Positions 49,119 through 58,711 of a stretch of DNA of 64,000 nt are shown here, piece after piece. A program made the translations under genes and the position numbers. Under the pieces are notes generated by a model that was given only the letters and a program-made list of their open reading frames with translations, was not told the origin of the DNA and did no database searches. Origin of the DNA: a virus; IMG/VR virus record IMGVR_UViG_3300046692_000091, positions 250,815 to 314,814 of that record. One strand, 5' to 3'. Position 1 is the first letter of the stretch. The number at the start of each line of letters is the position of its first letter.

Positions 49119-50393
49119 ATGGTAGCTCCAGTTTTAGCTGCTGCAGCCGCAGTCGCTACGTCATCCGCTGCTCAGATCGCCGGTAACGCGCTGATGCAGA
49201 CTGTATTAAACCTGGCTAAGAATGGCCTGCAAGTTTCTTCGCTTGCCGATCTTACCAAACCAGCACGTGTAGAACCGCTAGCAATCGTTGACTCAACTTT
49301 GATTGAACAGCCCTACATGGTTTCATTACTGAAGCTGGCAACATCTAATTTTGCAGGTTACTACCTGCAGGCAGTAAACATGATCCTGGGCGTAGGCCGG
49401 ATCGATACCCTTAAGGTATTGGACTCTCTAAACCCTGATCGTACCCTGGGTTTCGACATCAGCAAGATGTCGACTAAGGGCACACCTAGTAATGAATGCT
49501 ACGTTGCTTCTGCTTATGATCCTCGCGTCTATGCTAATGGCTTACCTTCGCTCGAAAGCTTCTCTCGCCGTATTCGGCCATCACTTCTGTTTTCATTGGA
49601 AGCCTATGGTGATGAAGACATCAAGAAAGTTGAAGAGTTCGCAGGCAAAGCAGTAGACGCCGCAGATAAGAAAGCCGCTGAAGCAGCCAAGGCTGGTTGG
49701 GGTGAAGGTACTGGTTCGCCTAAGAGCGGAATGTCGGCTGGCGATAACAAGATCCATGAGATCGAAAACCTGGCTGTTGGTAAACTGTTGAACGTCGAAA
49801 TCACTGACGGTACTAAGACAGCTAAGCTTCCAGTTCTGATTCGTATGATCCCGGCAGCTGTTCCACCTGCGTCGTTGGTTCATATGTTTAGTGCTGGCGG
49901 ACGCGATAGCTGGGCTCAGCGTATGTTCATGGTACAAACTGGTCAGATCAAATTCTGGCGTGACTTTGTACTGGGTCAGGATATGATCGATGAGCATTTC
50001 CGTGCTTTGATGAACGATAAGTCTGGCGTGTTCAAGATGATCACTGACCGTCGTCGTAATAACTCGCAGAAAGCTTTGCAGACTGGCCGTGTATCGATTG
50101 CTGATGCTTCTAACGTTGCTATCGTTTCTACCGAAACCCTGAAGATGGCTACCGGTAAGTTGTTCGGTAAGATCGAACAAGAATCCGTACGTAAGGCTAT
50201 CTTCGATAACAGCTACCTGCTGATGCTGATCGTTGTTGACGAACGCTGGCAGCGTGTGCAGATCTGGCACCGTGGTGTTGATCTGGCTACTACACACAAG
50301 TTCGATGAAATCGAACGGATGGAAAAATCGAAAGGCCCTGACATCACTGAAATGTTCAAGATGTTCAGTCGCTCCATGCAAACCAATCTGTAA
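49119..50393 (+). CDS. Virion protein with protease-site-like SLE motifs
   Basis: 424 residues, AAGGAAGAG upstream. The N terminus is Ala-rich and hydrophobic (APVLAAAAAVATSSAAQIAG) and could be membrane-active. SLESF and SLEAY sites (about residues 148 and 163) match the [A/S/G]-x-E prohead-protease pattern and precede an Ala/Lys helix. The C-terminal part is a compact alpha/beta region. Likely injected or inner-body protein; inference. Confidence 0.55.
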   Translation: MVAPVLAAAAAVATSSAAQIAGNALMQTVLNLAKNGLQVSSLADLTKPARVEPLAIVDSTLIEQPYMVSLLKLATSNFAGYYLQAVNMILGVGRIDTLKVLDSLNPDRTLGFDISKMSTKGTPSNECYVASAYDPRVYANGLPSLESFSRRIRPSLLFSLEAYGDEDIKKVEEFAGKAVDAADKKAAEAAKAGWGEGTGSPKSGMSAGDNKIHEIENLAVGKLLNVEITDGTKTAKLPVLIRMIPAAVPPASLVHMFSAGGRDSWAQRMFMVQTGQIKFWRDFVLGQDMIDEHFRALMNDKSGVFKMITDRRRNNSQKALQTGRVSIADASNVAIVSTETLKMATGKLFGKIEQESVRKAIFDNSYLLMLIVVDERWQRVQIWHRGVDLATTHKFDEIERMEKSKGPDITEMFKMFSRSMQTNL

Positions 50394-50408
50394 TAAAGGA
50401 CAGCCACA

Positions 50409-51299
50409 ATGAGACTGCTCGAATATGTCGGTTCCTTAGCTCCATTCAAAGAGCGTAAGGACCTGCTTAACCAAATCGCTGACCTGGAAGATGAATATGA
50501 TTCCACGGTAGCTCCCCTGCTTTCTGAAGTCCGTGACCTGATCCTGTCTGTTGAAGTTAAATCCCAGATTGGTCAGAAGTACATTGGTGCGATGCAACGT
50601 GCGGTTAACTACCGTGGTAACTTTCTAGAACTGTTCTTCAAGTCGATGGAAACCGTTCGCGGTAACCTAGGCATGGTCGTACAAGAAATCCGCCGTCTGT
50701 TTGCTTTCCAGTTTACCAACACCAATCTGACTATTAACCGTGCCAACATTCTGAAGTACGTTGATGCTCTGAGTTTTTACATCCGTTGGGGTCGTAAGTT
50801 CATGTTGTTCTTGGTTACTCAAGAATCGCAAGCTCGTGGTAAAGCGGCACCGTCGCATTGGTCCCCTGCTGAAACCGATTGGGTTCAGTCTAACATGGAT
50901 CAATTCATCGGTCTGTATCCAGCAATGATTCTGACTCCTAATGAACTGAAACAAAAGTTCAATCAGGCTTCGGATGCTGAGATCAATGCAGAGACCTACG
51001 ATCTGGCTACCCGTTCGTTGGGTGATGCTAAGATGGACCCACTACGGATGTCTGGCTTCTCCCCACAACAGAACCCGTTCTTAACACTCGGTAAGTATAT
51101 TGCTGAATGGCGTATTGCTCGGTACAAGGCTGCTCAAGAAGAGTACCATGCACTGCAACACCGTCTGTTGGAACTACGTGGTCAACTGCAAGGCGATCCA
51201 GCTTCTCCAGTTCTACAACGTCAGATCAAGATGTACGAAGAGCGTCTGTCCGAGTACGAATTTGACATCAACGCTACCGAAGCGGATGCTCGCGGTTAA
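50409..51299 (+). CDS. Unknown coiled-coil virion protein
   Basis: 296 residues, AAAGGA upstream. Helical throughout with coiled-coil-like segments at the start (KDLLNQIADLEDEYDSTVAP) and the end (YKAAQEEYHALQHRLLELRG). No membrane helix or catalytic motif. Sixteen bases after the previous gene; part of the virion unit 49119-55429. Confidence 0.6.
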   Translation: MRLLEYVGSLAPFKERKDLLNQIADLEDEYDSTVAPLLSEVRDLILSVEVKSQIGQKYIGAMQRAVNYRGNFLELFFKSMETVRGNLGMVVQEIRRLFAFQFTNTNLTINRANILKYVDALSFYIRWGRKFMLFLVTQESQARGKAAPSHWSPAETDWVQSNMDQFIGLYPAMILTPNELKQKFNQASDAEINAETYDLATRSLGDAKMDPLRMSGFSPQQNPFLTLGKYIAEWRIARYKAAQEEYHALQHRLLELRGQLQGDPASPVLQRQIKMYEERLSEYEFDINATEADARG

Positions 51300-51310
51300 G
51301 GGGTATCACC

Positions 51311-51832
51311 ATGGGTACGAATTCAGTTAAAATGAATAACGAATACTCTGGTGGCCAGGCACAATCACAACGTCGCTACATCACAAGTGTACGCGACGAA
51401 CGTGTGCGTGATCTGTTCCAAGAGTATACCACTTTCCCTACACGCGCTGTGTGCTGGGAATTCCGTCGTCGAGTAATCCTCGAAGCGAAACGTTTGTTCG
51501 GGGGTAACTATAACTGGTTCATCCTGCAGGACAATAACGCACAACGGATCGACTGGAACTACAAGTTCCTATTGGATACCATTCGCTTCATTGCCACTGG
51601 CCGTCGTGAACTGAGCATCCATAGCTGGCCGATGATGTTGTCTGATGAACCACCTACCGGTTTGCAACTCATCGGTGGTCGTTCTGATGTGCAAGACCTT
51701 TTCAAACAACTGGCACTGTCTACCTCTATTGAAGCAATGCTTCAGTCCTGGTGCATGCAGCCAAAAGGCTTTGACGATTTGATGTTCACCTTACACATGC
51801 TGTTTGGTAAAGCAACCGTCCGAGTCAAATAG
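51311..51832 (+). CDS. Unknown 173-residue protein
   Basis: AGGGG upstream. Basic N-terminal half with Arg-rich segments (ECRR-type, RDERVRDLFQEY) and an aromatic core (NWFILQDNNAQRIDWNYKF). Probably virion or assembly related by location only. Confidence 0.6.
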   Translation: MGTNSVKMNNEYSGGQAQSQRRYITSVRDERVRDLFQEYTTFPTRAVCWEFRRRVILEAKRLFGGNYNWFILQDNNAQRIDWNYKFLLDTIRFIATGRRELSIHSWPMMLSDEPPTGLQLIGGRSDVQDLFKQLALSTSIEAMLQSWCMQPKGFDDLMFTLHMLFGKATVRVK

Positions 51833-51841
51833 GAGTCAACA

Positions 51842-53185
51842 ATGGTTGGTGCAACCAATGCGATTGCTCCAGAGACCCCTAAATCAGTCGACGGGGTAGA
51901 ACCCGTCGATATGATCGCCTCGCTCGAACATCAGTTCGATTCTCTGGAAGAACGCACAGAGGCAACGCTACGTAAGTTAGCCCAAAGCTTGTCCTTCGGT
52001 GTTGCGTTGGAAGCTCAACGGTTAGACCCCGATGCTGGAATGTTCCAATATGCCCTGGAAAAGTATTCGACTGTAGCTCCTAATGAGTACCTCTCAATGG
52101 AGGACATTTCGAATGCGTCTAAGAAAGTATGGGACAAATCAGTAGAGTCATTAAAGCAACTACAAGCTGAAACAATCGAGTATGCCCGAGTGATTAACTT
52201 AGGTAGTGATCGATTGGTTGAAAAGACCAACATGTTGTACGAGCAATCAACTGCGATTAAAACCCCTCCTTATAAGACCGAGTTTACTCTGAAGTCCCCT
52301 AAGAAGTTCGTGATCGATGGCCGATATGAACCGAAGGATGTCACACGAATTATTTCGTTGGCTAACTCGGCATTTGCTTTCCACGATAAGATCTTTATCC
52401 AGTTCATGGAAACGGTAGCTAAGATCTTTGACAAGCTTTCATTCAACAGTGACTTCGCTGAGGAAGAAGGTATTGACTTTGCTAAGTTCTCTACGATCTC
52501 TTGGATGACTAAAGCTGAGCCTATCGAGAAAGATGATCGTTTCCGTGTGGGTTCTCCTTTGTTCCGTACTCCTGCTGTACAAGGCAATAAAGCCCTGTAT
52601 GCTTCGGGTCCGGGTGAAGCAAAAGAGAATGAACTACAGAACTGGACATATCTGGTTAATACTGTTCGAGACTTCTCGTTCCGTTATTACACTGTGCGTG
52701 AACTCAAGCCTGCTAACCAAGAAGCTCTGATTGTTGAAGTTAAGTCTATTGACGATGTACGTAAACGACTAAGCCAATTGTTAGCTATCTCGAAACGATT
52801 CCAGTCACGGAAAGGTTACGAGTCTAAGCTAGCCCAAGCACTCCGTCGGATTCAGATCACAGGTGAGAAGGTTCGTACTAAAGCTGGCCAGTTCAAAGTT
52901 GAAGAAGAAGATACACCCACGGACGATAAACCAAAAGACGACATAAAAGAAAAATCGACGAAAGGGCGTCCACCTATCTCGGATATTATCCAGTCGATTA
53001 CTTTGATGATTAACAACGTCGCTCGGATGGTCACTGATTACAACAACGCCATGGCTGGTATTCTTAGGACGCTTGGTGGATTAACGTATGTTGCTGAATT
53101 GGAACTAAGGGCTTTCCAACCTCCACTTCGCAAACCTACTCCAAATGAAATTGAAGGTACACCAAATGCACAACCTCGAACTTGA
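51842..53185 (+). CDS. Inner-body family relative 2
   Basis: 447 residues, AGGAG upstream. Contains several [A/S]-x-E sites near the N terminus (SLEH, ALEA, ALEKY, SMED) and long helices; a charged, low-complexity stretch (about residues 355-380, DTPTDDKPKDDIKEKSTKG) precedes a final helical domain. It overlaps the next gene by 20 bases. Membership in the paralog family is looser than for the genes that follow. Confidence 0.55.
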   Translation: MVGATNAIAPETPKSVDGVEPVDMIASLEHQFDSLEERTEATLRKLAQSLSFGVALEAQRLDPDAGMFQYALEKYSTVAPNEYLSMEDISNASKKVWDKSVESLKQLQAETIEYARVINLGSDRLVEKTNMLYEQSTAIKTPPYKTEFTLKSPKKFVIDGRYEPKDVTRIISLANSAFAFHDKIFIQFMETVAKIFDKLSFNSDFAEEEGIDFAKFSTISWMTKAEPIEKDDRFRVGSPLFRTPAVQGNKALYASGPGEAKENELQNWTYLVNTVRDFSFRYYTVRELKPANQEALIVEVKSIDDVRKRLSQLLAISKRFQSRKGYESKLAQALRRIQITGEKVRTKAGQFKVEEEDTPTDDKPKDDIKEKSTKGRPPISDIIQSITLMINNVARMVTDYNNAMAGILRTLGGLTYVAELELRAFQPPLRKPTPNEIEGTPNAQPRT

Positions 53186-54266
53186 ACGGATTCGACTGCA
53201 GCGTAAACTAAGCACGCTGGGCGAGATGTTGGTTTCCCTAGAATCCTATCAGACTCTTGCTAAAACAGGATTGTCTAAACAAACGGCAGCCGTAGTACAA
53301 CACGACCTGTTATGTATCGCTCGACACATCGGTAGCATGATCGTTGTTTCTCAAGAAGATGCAACCCAGATGGAAGACATAGCTGTTCAGGCTTCCAAGG
53401 AAACCGATAGCAAGTCATTAGGCGATAAGGTATTGTCTGCCATTAAGACGTTTAAAGAATGGCTGGTAAAGGCTTACAAGATGGTTAAAGACCAAGTAGG
53501 TGCTTTGCTTACTTCCTTTACTGCTCTGCGGGCTAAAGTAGATGTGTTACGAGGTGCAGTTAAGGCAGTACCTGAGAACAAGACTGAAGTTCATATCCCA
53601 GCTAAGCTCGCTAACCAAGTGTCTATCTCCGGTGATATGGGCGATGGCCATTTCCAAGCTCTGCGTAGTATTGCTAACTTTGGTGCAGTCGCTTATCCAG
53701 AAGCGATCAGTGAGTTCTACCAAGAGATTGCTGCCGTAGTGAAGAACTTCGATCCAGCATATGAAGCTTCTGGTATGGTCTCTGCTATCGAGCAGGCACT
53801 AACACCATTGAACTTCTCTAATGTCGATACTGAAACTTATCCTGGTAACGTAATGATCAGTCATGACGAAACTGGGTACAACTATACCGTCGCTGAAGTT
53901 GAAGCACGTATTGTTGAAGAAGACGTAGTCCGCCAAGTTCGTAGTTCCGCTGAACTTACTGCTGCTCTTAATAACATCGTGCGAGTCATTGAACTAGCAG
54001 AGAAGATTGAAGGCACATCCGTACAGATTGAAACAGCTATTGATAAAGTAGTTGAATTTTCTGATGCTCTGGTCGCTAAAGTAAAAGACCGAGACGAAGA
54101 TCATAAGAAGAATGCCAGTGCCATGGTAACGAGTGTATTGGCAACTACCTCAAAGGTATCCACTAACACAGCGGGTATCATCCGTTATTTGGGTCGTGTA
54201 TTGAGTGCACACTTGCAGATCATCGACCATGAAGTTAAAACCGCAACCAATTCACAGCGAGCTTAG
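53166..54266 (+). CDS. Inner-body paralog 3
   Basis: 366 residues from ATG 53166 (GAAGG upstream, preferred over 53145). VSLESYQTLAKTGLSKQTAA (about residue 20) is the conserved domain of the family with an SLE site in front. A Trp-containing amphipathic helix (TFKEWLVKAYKMVKDQVG) and a C-terminal domain with EAISEFYQEIAAVVKNFDPA follow. The near-absent acidic propeptide distinguishes it from its relatives. Likely packaged in the capsid. Confidence 0.65.
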   Translation: MHNLELERIRLQRKLSTLGEMLVSLESYQTLAKTGLSKQTAAVVQHDLLCIARHIGSMIVVSQEDATQMEDIAVQASKETDSKSLGDKVLSAIKTFKEWLVKAYKMVKDQVGALLTSFTALRAKVDVLRGAVKAVPENKTEVHIPAKLANQVSISGDMGDGHFQALRSIANFGAVAYPEAISEFYQEIAAVVKNFDPAYEASGMVSAIEQALTPLNFSNVDTETYPGNVMISHDETGYNYTVAEVEARIVEEDVVRQVRSSAELTAALNNIVRVIELAEKIEGTSVQIETAIDKVVEFSDALVAKVKDRDEDHKKNASAMVTSVLATTSKVSTNTAGIIRYLGRVLSAHLQIIDHEVKTATNSQRA

Positions 54267-54268
54267 AT

Positions 54269-55429
54269 ATGACATTCGAACAAGATTTCCTCCAGGTTAA
54301 AGGTATCACTGGTACCGAAGAAGTTTTTGGTACTGTTGATCCAGTAACTGAAGAAAAGAAAGATATGGTGCCGATCGACATGCTCGGTGCTGAGATGGGT
54401 GAGATTCAACATGAACTCGAAAACGTAGAAGATGCACGTACCTCTTTGGAGGCTTACGACAAGTTCTTGACTCAGGCTGGTCCTGATGGTATCTCTCGTC
54501 AAACTGCAGCCGCCATGTATATTGGTCTAGCTCGCATTGACCGTCAACTGAACCAGCGTTCTAATCTGGTCGCTTCCATGGAAGATAATGATCTAGCTGA
54601 AGTAGACAACCGTAACAAGATGGCTGTCGCTAAAGGCGTCGATAACAAAGGTATTGCTGGCCGTGGTCGTCAACTCTTCGAGAAGCTGAAAGAGATTGTA
54701 GCCAAGTTGATGGAGAAACTTAAGAAGGCTTGGGCTTTCTTCACCAGCAAAGTTAAAGAAGCGAAAGACAAAGCCACAGAAGTTGGCCAAAGCCTGAAGA
54801 CCTGGGCTGGTCCGAATGGTCCTAGTGGTGGTCGTAAGATCGACGTCTCCGGTGAAATTGCTACGTTCGTATTCAAGGACGGAAAGGTAATGTCTCCATC
54901 TGAACTGCAACCACTTCTGAAGTTTGCTTTCGAAGAATATCCAGGCTTCTTGATGAAGCAATTCGAACAAGTCAAAGCTGCTGTTGCTAAAGGTGGTGAC
55001 TATCCTGAGGTCGAAACCTTCTTGGCGTATGAAGGTGCGCTCCCAGATGGCTGGTCCATTGAAGATGATGGTTCGAAACGTCCTAATCCAAGATACGCTG
55101 GTGAATCCAATGCTATTGTGAAACATCAGGTTCGGGATAAGTCCACTATCGATAAAGCGATGCATGAAGTAATCGCTAACTGTGAGTACATTGGTTCCAA
55201 GATCAATGAGAATTCTGTTATCGGTAAACTCAGTAGCTCGATGCAACAGTTGTTTGATTCTACCCCTGATGATGACAGTGGTATGGAGGCATGGAACTAT
55301 CTGTTGAAAGTTAACGGTAAGTTTGCTGCCGCTTCAGGTGCCGCTGCTGACCTGGAACGAGTTGGTACTTTGGCTAACCTGGCACATACACGGCTTGCTG
55401 GTCTGGAAGTTGGACAGAAAGTAGAATAA
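54269..55429 (+). CDS. Inner-body paralog 4
   Basis: 386 residues. Acidic N-terminal 50 residues, then TSLEAYDKFLTQAGPDGISRQTAA, the family domain. The amphipathic block KIVAKLMEKLKKAWAFFTSK and a C-terminal domain with EEYPGFLMKQFEQVKAAVAK match its paralogs. Starts three bases after the upstream gene. A terminator ends the 49119-55429 unit. Confidence 0.7.
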   Translation: MTFEQDFLQVKGITGTEEVFGTVDPVTEEKKDMVPIDMLGAEMGEIQHELENVEDARTSLEAYDKFLTQAGPDGISRQTAAAMYIGLARIDRQLNQRSNLVASMEDNDLAEVDNRNKMAVAKGVDNKGIAGRGRQLFEKLKEIVAKLMEKLKKAWAFFTSKVKEAKDKATEVGQSLKTWAGPNGPSGGRKIDVSGEIATFVFKDGKVMSPSELQPLLKFAFEEYPGFLMKQFEQVKAAVAKGGDYPEVETFLAYEGALPDGWSIEDDGSKRPNPRYAGESNAIVKHQVRDKSTIDKAMHEVIANCEYIGSKINENSVIGKLSSSMQQLFDSTPDDDSGMEAWNYLLKVNGKFAAASGAAADLERVGTLANLAHTRLAGLEVGQKVE

Positions 55430-55434
55430 TACTT

Positions 55435-55455
55435 GATCGGGGCTTGTCCCCGATC
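55435..55455 (+). terminator. Hairpin followed by TTATG
   Basis: GATCGGGG/CCCCGATC (8 bp) with a CTTGT loop, followed by TTATG 32 bases before the next start. Confidence 0.75.
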
Positions 55456-55486
55456 TTATGTATCTTTTAACCTGAGGAAACCTGCC

Positions 55487-56164
55487 ATGTTGAATGTCAG
55501 AAAATATCTCCCTTCTATGGAAGACTTCGATAGTCTCCCAGATACCCTAGCAAACGACATCTCCACCGATGGTGAGAACACATACGTCGCAGGTATCCCA
55601 GAAGATCTAATTAAACCTGCTGAGAAAACTGAGCAGGATGAAGAACAAGAAGCATCTGTCTCCGGTATGGTCCATGCCCAGAAGGTTGCCCAAGACACTC
55701 GTGAGAAATTCGAGGAGTCAGATGAAAAGAAATTTGAGGAAGAGCATCCAGACGAAGAATCTACCGAAGCTGATGTAGGTGGTGATGCTAATACAGATGA
55801 CGAGTCTCAAGGTGCGGAAGATGAATCTACTGATTCAACGCAAGTTGAAGAAGAGACACCGAAGTCCACCGATGAAGAATCAACTGATGACGATGAGGAT
55901 GATAAAGAAGCCACTGAAATTAATTATGCCATCGAATCGTATTCGAAACTATTGATTAATGCTGGTAACAATCTTTCCCATCAATCAGTAGAAATGTTGA
56001 CCGTAGGTTTGGTGCGTCTCCATAAACAAGTAGCTGTTCCAATGGTATCGAATGAGTCATTTGAATCTGGTCCTGTTGCTGCTCGAACGATGACCTCTGC
56101 TGAATCATTTCTTAAGCAACTACAGCTATTGAAAGAATCCCTTGGATCGACTACAAATCTATGA
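55487..56164 (+). CDS. Inner-body paralog 5 (short form, highly acidic)
   Basis: 225 residues, GAGGAAAC upstream. N terminus MLNVRKYLPSMEDFDSLP resembles the next gene. Residues 50-145 are Asp/Glu-rich; then YAIESYSKLLINAGNNLSHQ is the family domain behind an AIE site. It ends shortly after, lacking the amphipathic and C-terminal domains of its relatives, so it is either truncated or naturally short. Confidence 0.65.
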   Translation: MLNVRKYLPSMEDFDSLPDTLANDISTDGENTYVAGIPEDLIKPAEKTEQDEEQEASVSGMVHAQKVAQDTREKFEESDEKKFEEEHPDEESTEADVGGDANTDDESQGAEDESTDSTQVEEETPKSTDEESTDDDEDDKEATEINYAIESYSKLLINAGNNLSHQSVEMLTVGLVRLHKQVAVPMVSNESFESGPVAARTMTSAESFLKQLQLLKESLGSTTNL

Positions 56165-56203
56165 TCCATTTAGCTCTACCCATTTCATTTAAAGGAACAC
56201 AAC

Positions 56204-58618
56204 ATGCTTAACCTCTCGACTTACATCCCTTCCCTGGAAGAATTTGAAGAAGTTCCTTCTCCGTTGATGGATGGTGACGTTGCTCCTGTAGTAGAGGGTG
56301 GAATCGTTGGTCAATTGCCAACTGAAGGTTTCCCCGTAGAACAATCCGTAGTAGAGCTGCCACCTGCACTCGACCCAACACCACTGCAACCTTTGGAAGC
56401 AGGTATTATCCAGGAAGAAGTAATCGCCGAGAACCTGGACGCTGAAGCTGGTCAACTGATGGGGGCACAAATTGCCCTGGAAGGTTACAGCAAACTGCTG
56501 CGTAGTGCCGGCAAGAACATGACTCGACAATCTGCAGCTTTCATGGCTGTTGGTATGCAACGTGCAAACCGTATCCTCGGTGTAACTGCTCTTGGCCTGG
56601 AAAGCGATGACTCCGGTACACAGGTCATGGCTATGCAAACATCTAAAGTAGATGAGAAAGGCCTGGGTAGCAAGCTTAAAGAAGTGGCCGGTAAGATCTG
56701 GGAATGGCTGAAGCAGAAGTGGTCTCAGTTGGTTGCATTCGCTCGTAAGCTGTCCGGTAATAAGGAAGCTGAGAAACAGAAAGTAACTTTCCTGATTGCC
56801 GCTACTAAGCCTGGTAAGACTGCTCAACTGGAAGCACCTAAAGGTCTGAAAACTGCCCAAGTACTCGACGCGATTCATGGTGAAGAGAAACGTGGCAAAC
56901 CAGTAGCCAAGACGATTATGCTTCCAGCTGCTTTAGCTGAAGGTATGGTATCTAACGGTAAGCTCGATCTCAATCTGGCCACCATTAGTCAACTGCGTTC
57001 GAAAGATGGCTTGGACTACGTTAAAGATTCCGTCGCTATGATGAAGGATCTTAAAGAGTTCATGTTGAAGATGACCAAGGACACCACTCCAGAAGAAGCT
57101 GCCGATACCGTTAACGACTTAGCTAAGAAGCACATGAGTGGTAAGAGTGCTAAACTCGTATTGCCTGGTGGCGTTGGTTTCGAACGCAGCGAAGGTAAAA
57201 TTACTTTCACTCGCTCTGAACCAGGTGAGTCCGAAGTTACTCTGCCAAGTCTGCCTGAAATTGCACAGTACTTGGAAGGTCTCAACAAGATTCTGAATGA
57301 AAATGATCTTCAAGAAGAACCAGCATTTGATGACCTAGAAAAAATGATGCAGTTCTTTACCGGTGACGAAGCGGAAAAAGCTGACCAACGTCTTCGTGCT
57401 TCTGGTAAGTCTGATGAAGACATGGATGCCATCAACCGCGAAATCGGCAAAGTACTTAGTGCTTTACCATTGGCGGATAACATCAAAGCTATCGTAACGT
57501 TCATGATGGCCTGGCGCCGTGCAGCTGTCGCTACAATGGACCACCTGATTGCAGCTCATGGCGGTATGGATGGTACCATCTCGCAAGAAGACTATGAAGC
57601 TCTTCCTTCCCGTGGTCTGTCTGTGATCCCTGGTCAAGCAGGTGGTAAGCAAGGCATTGGTGCCGCTGTTAAAGCAGCATGGGCTAAGACAAAAGAATTC
57701 TTTGCACGTCTGTGGGCACAGTTCTCGGAATGGGTAGCTAAGATCTGGGCACGTATCTTCGGAGAAGAGAAGAAAGTTGATATGCTGTTGCTGACTAACG
57801 AAGCCATCCCGGAAGAAGATGGTGCACCAAGTGGTCAACCTTTGGCTCTGCCACCGGGTACTGGTTTGAAATCTGTTGCTGCTGCCAAATCCTTGTCTGG
57901 CCCTAGTGCTCCAGGTGAAGCACCAGTCGATGTTACACCGGAACCAGTTGTCGAGACTAGTGCTTCATTACCTGCCGGTTTCATTTATACTGATGCCCTG
58001 AAGAAACTGAAACTCAGTTCAGGTTACGCTTTTGAACCGACCATTGAGGAATCCCTCATTACTTGGTTTACCGGCACCTATAACCCAGCTGTGATCAAAA
58101 TGTGGCGTGACGTTACTAGCATGACTAATAGTAACTTTGACGTTGGTGCTTTTGATGCCTGGGGTAAGGTATTGACTGACATGGCCGCTAAGGTAATGGC
58201 TGGCGCTCCGGTTGGAGAAATTCCAGGTGGTCAATCATTAGTACTCAATGAAGGGACAATTGCTTTCTCCTTCGGTGGTGGTAGTGGCACTGATTCTGAA
58301 CCAGTTAAAGCGTTGAACAAGCGTCAGATTGCACAGATCTTGGCCCGCCAGAAACGTGCTTTCCGAGGTCTGGAACTTGCACAGAAATCTACCGATGAAC
58401 AAAACCGACTACATGAGCAATTCTCTCAGGTAATCGAACGTCTGATCGATAGTGCTGATGAAGCGAAAGGTCAAGAGTATTCCGCATTCTACACCGCCGT
58501 TAATCGACTGATGTGTAATACAGCGGTGCGTCAACTGGCCACTACAATCGGTTCCCGTTTTACTGCGCGTACCGACGTTATGGATGAGATGATCGCAGCT
58601 CGTGCTAAACGTGGCTAA
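56204..58618 (+). CDS. Inner-body paralog 6 (longest, with a repeated amphipathic block)
   Basis: 804 residues, AAAGGAACAC upstream. Starts MLNLSTYIPSLEEFEEVPSP; the conserved domain IALEGYSKLLRSAGKNMTRQ follows the ALE site near residue 90. The amphipathic block occurs twice (KIWEWLKQKWSQLVAFARK near 165, EFFARLWAQFSEWVAKIWAR near 500), suggesting an internal duplication. Two helical domains follow. Likely cleaved and packaged with the genome. Confidence 0.7.
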   Translation: MLNLSTYIPSLEEFEEVPSPLMDGDVAPVVEGGIVGQLPTEGFPVEQSVVELPPALDPTPLQPLEAGIIQEEVIAENLDAEAGQLMGAQIALEGYSKLLRSAGKNMTRQSAAFMAVGMQRANRILGVTALGLESDDSGTQVMAMQTSKVDEKGLGSKLKEVAGKIWEWLKQKWSQLVAFARKLSGNKEAEKQKVTFLIAATKPGKTAQLEAPKGLKTAQVLDAIHGEEKRGKPVAKTIMLPAALAEGMVSNGKLDLNLATISQLRSKDGLDYVKDSVAMMKDLKEFMLKMTKDTTPEEAADTVNDLAKKHMSGKSAKLVLPGGVGFERSEGKITFTRSEPGESEVTLPSLPEIAQYLEGLNKILNENDLQEEPAFDDLEKMMQFFTGDEAEKADQRLRASGKSDEDMDAINREIGKVLSALPLADNIKAIVTFMMAWRRAAVATMDHLIAAHGGMDGTISQEDYEALPSRGLSVIPGQAGGKQGIGAAVKAAWAKTKEFFARLWAQFSEWVAKIWARIFGEEKKVDMLLLTNEAIPEEDGAPSGQPLALPPGTGLKSVAAAKSLSGPSAPGEAPVDVTPEPVVETSASLPAGFIYTDALKKLKLSSGYAFEPTIEESLITWFTGTYNPAVIKMWRDVTSMTNSNFDVGAFDAWGKVLTDMAAKVMAGAPVGEIPGGQSLVLNEGTIAFSFGGGSGTDSEPVKALNKRQIAQILARQKRAFRGLELAQKSTDEQNRLHEQFSQVIERLIDSADEAKGQEYSAFYTAVNRLMCNTAVRQLATTIGSRFTARTDVMDEMIAARAKRG

Positions 58619-58624
58619 ATAGAT

Positions 58625-58642
58625 GGGAGCCTTCGGGCTCCC
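58625..58642 (+). terminator. TTCG intrinsic terminator
   Basis: GGGAGCC/GGCTCCC closes a TTCG loop, followed by TTTATTT. GCTATGTTAA at 58661-58670 then precedes the next gene and is a late-promoter candidate. Confidence 0.85.
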
Positions 58643-58711
58643 TTTATTTCGATCTGTCCAATGCTATGTTAATTGCAATTAGCACAGAATAAATTCCTTG
58701 AGGAACAAAAC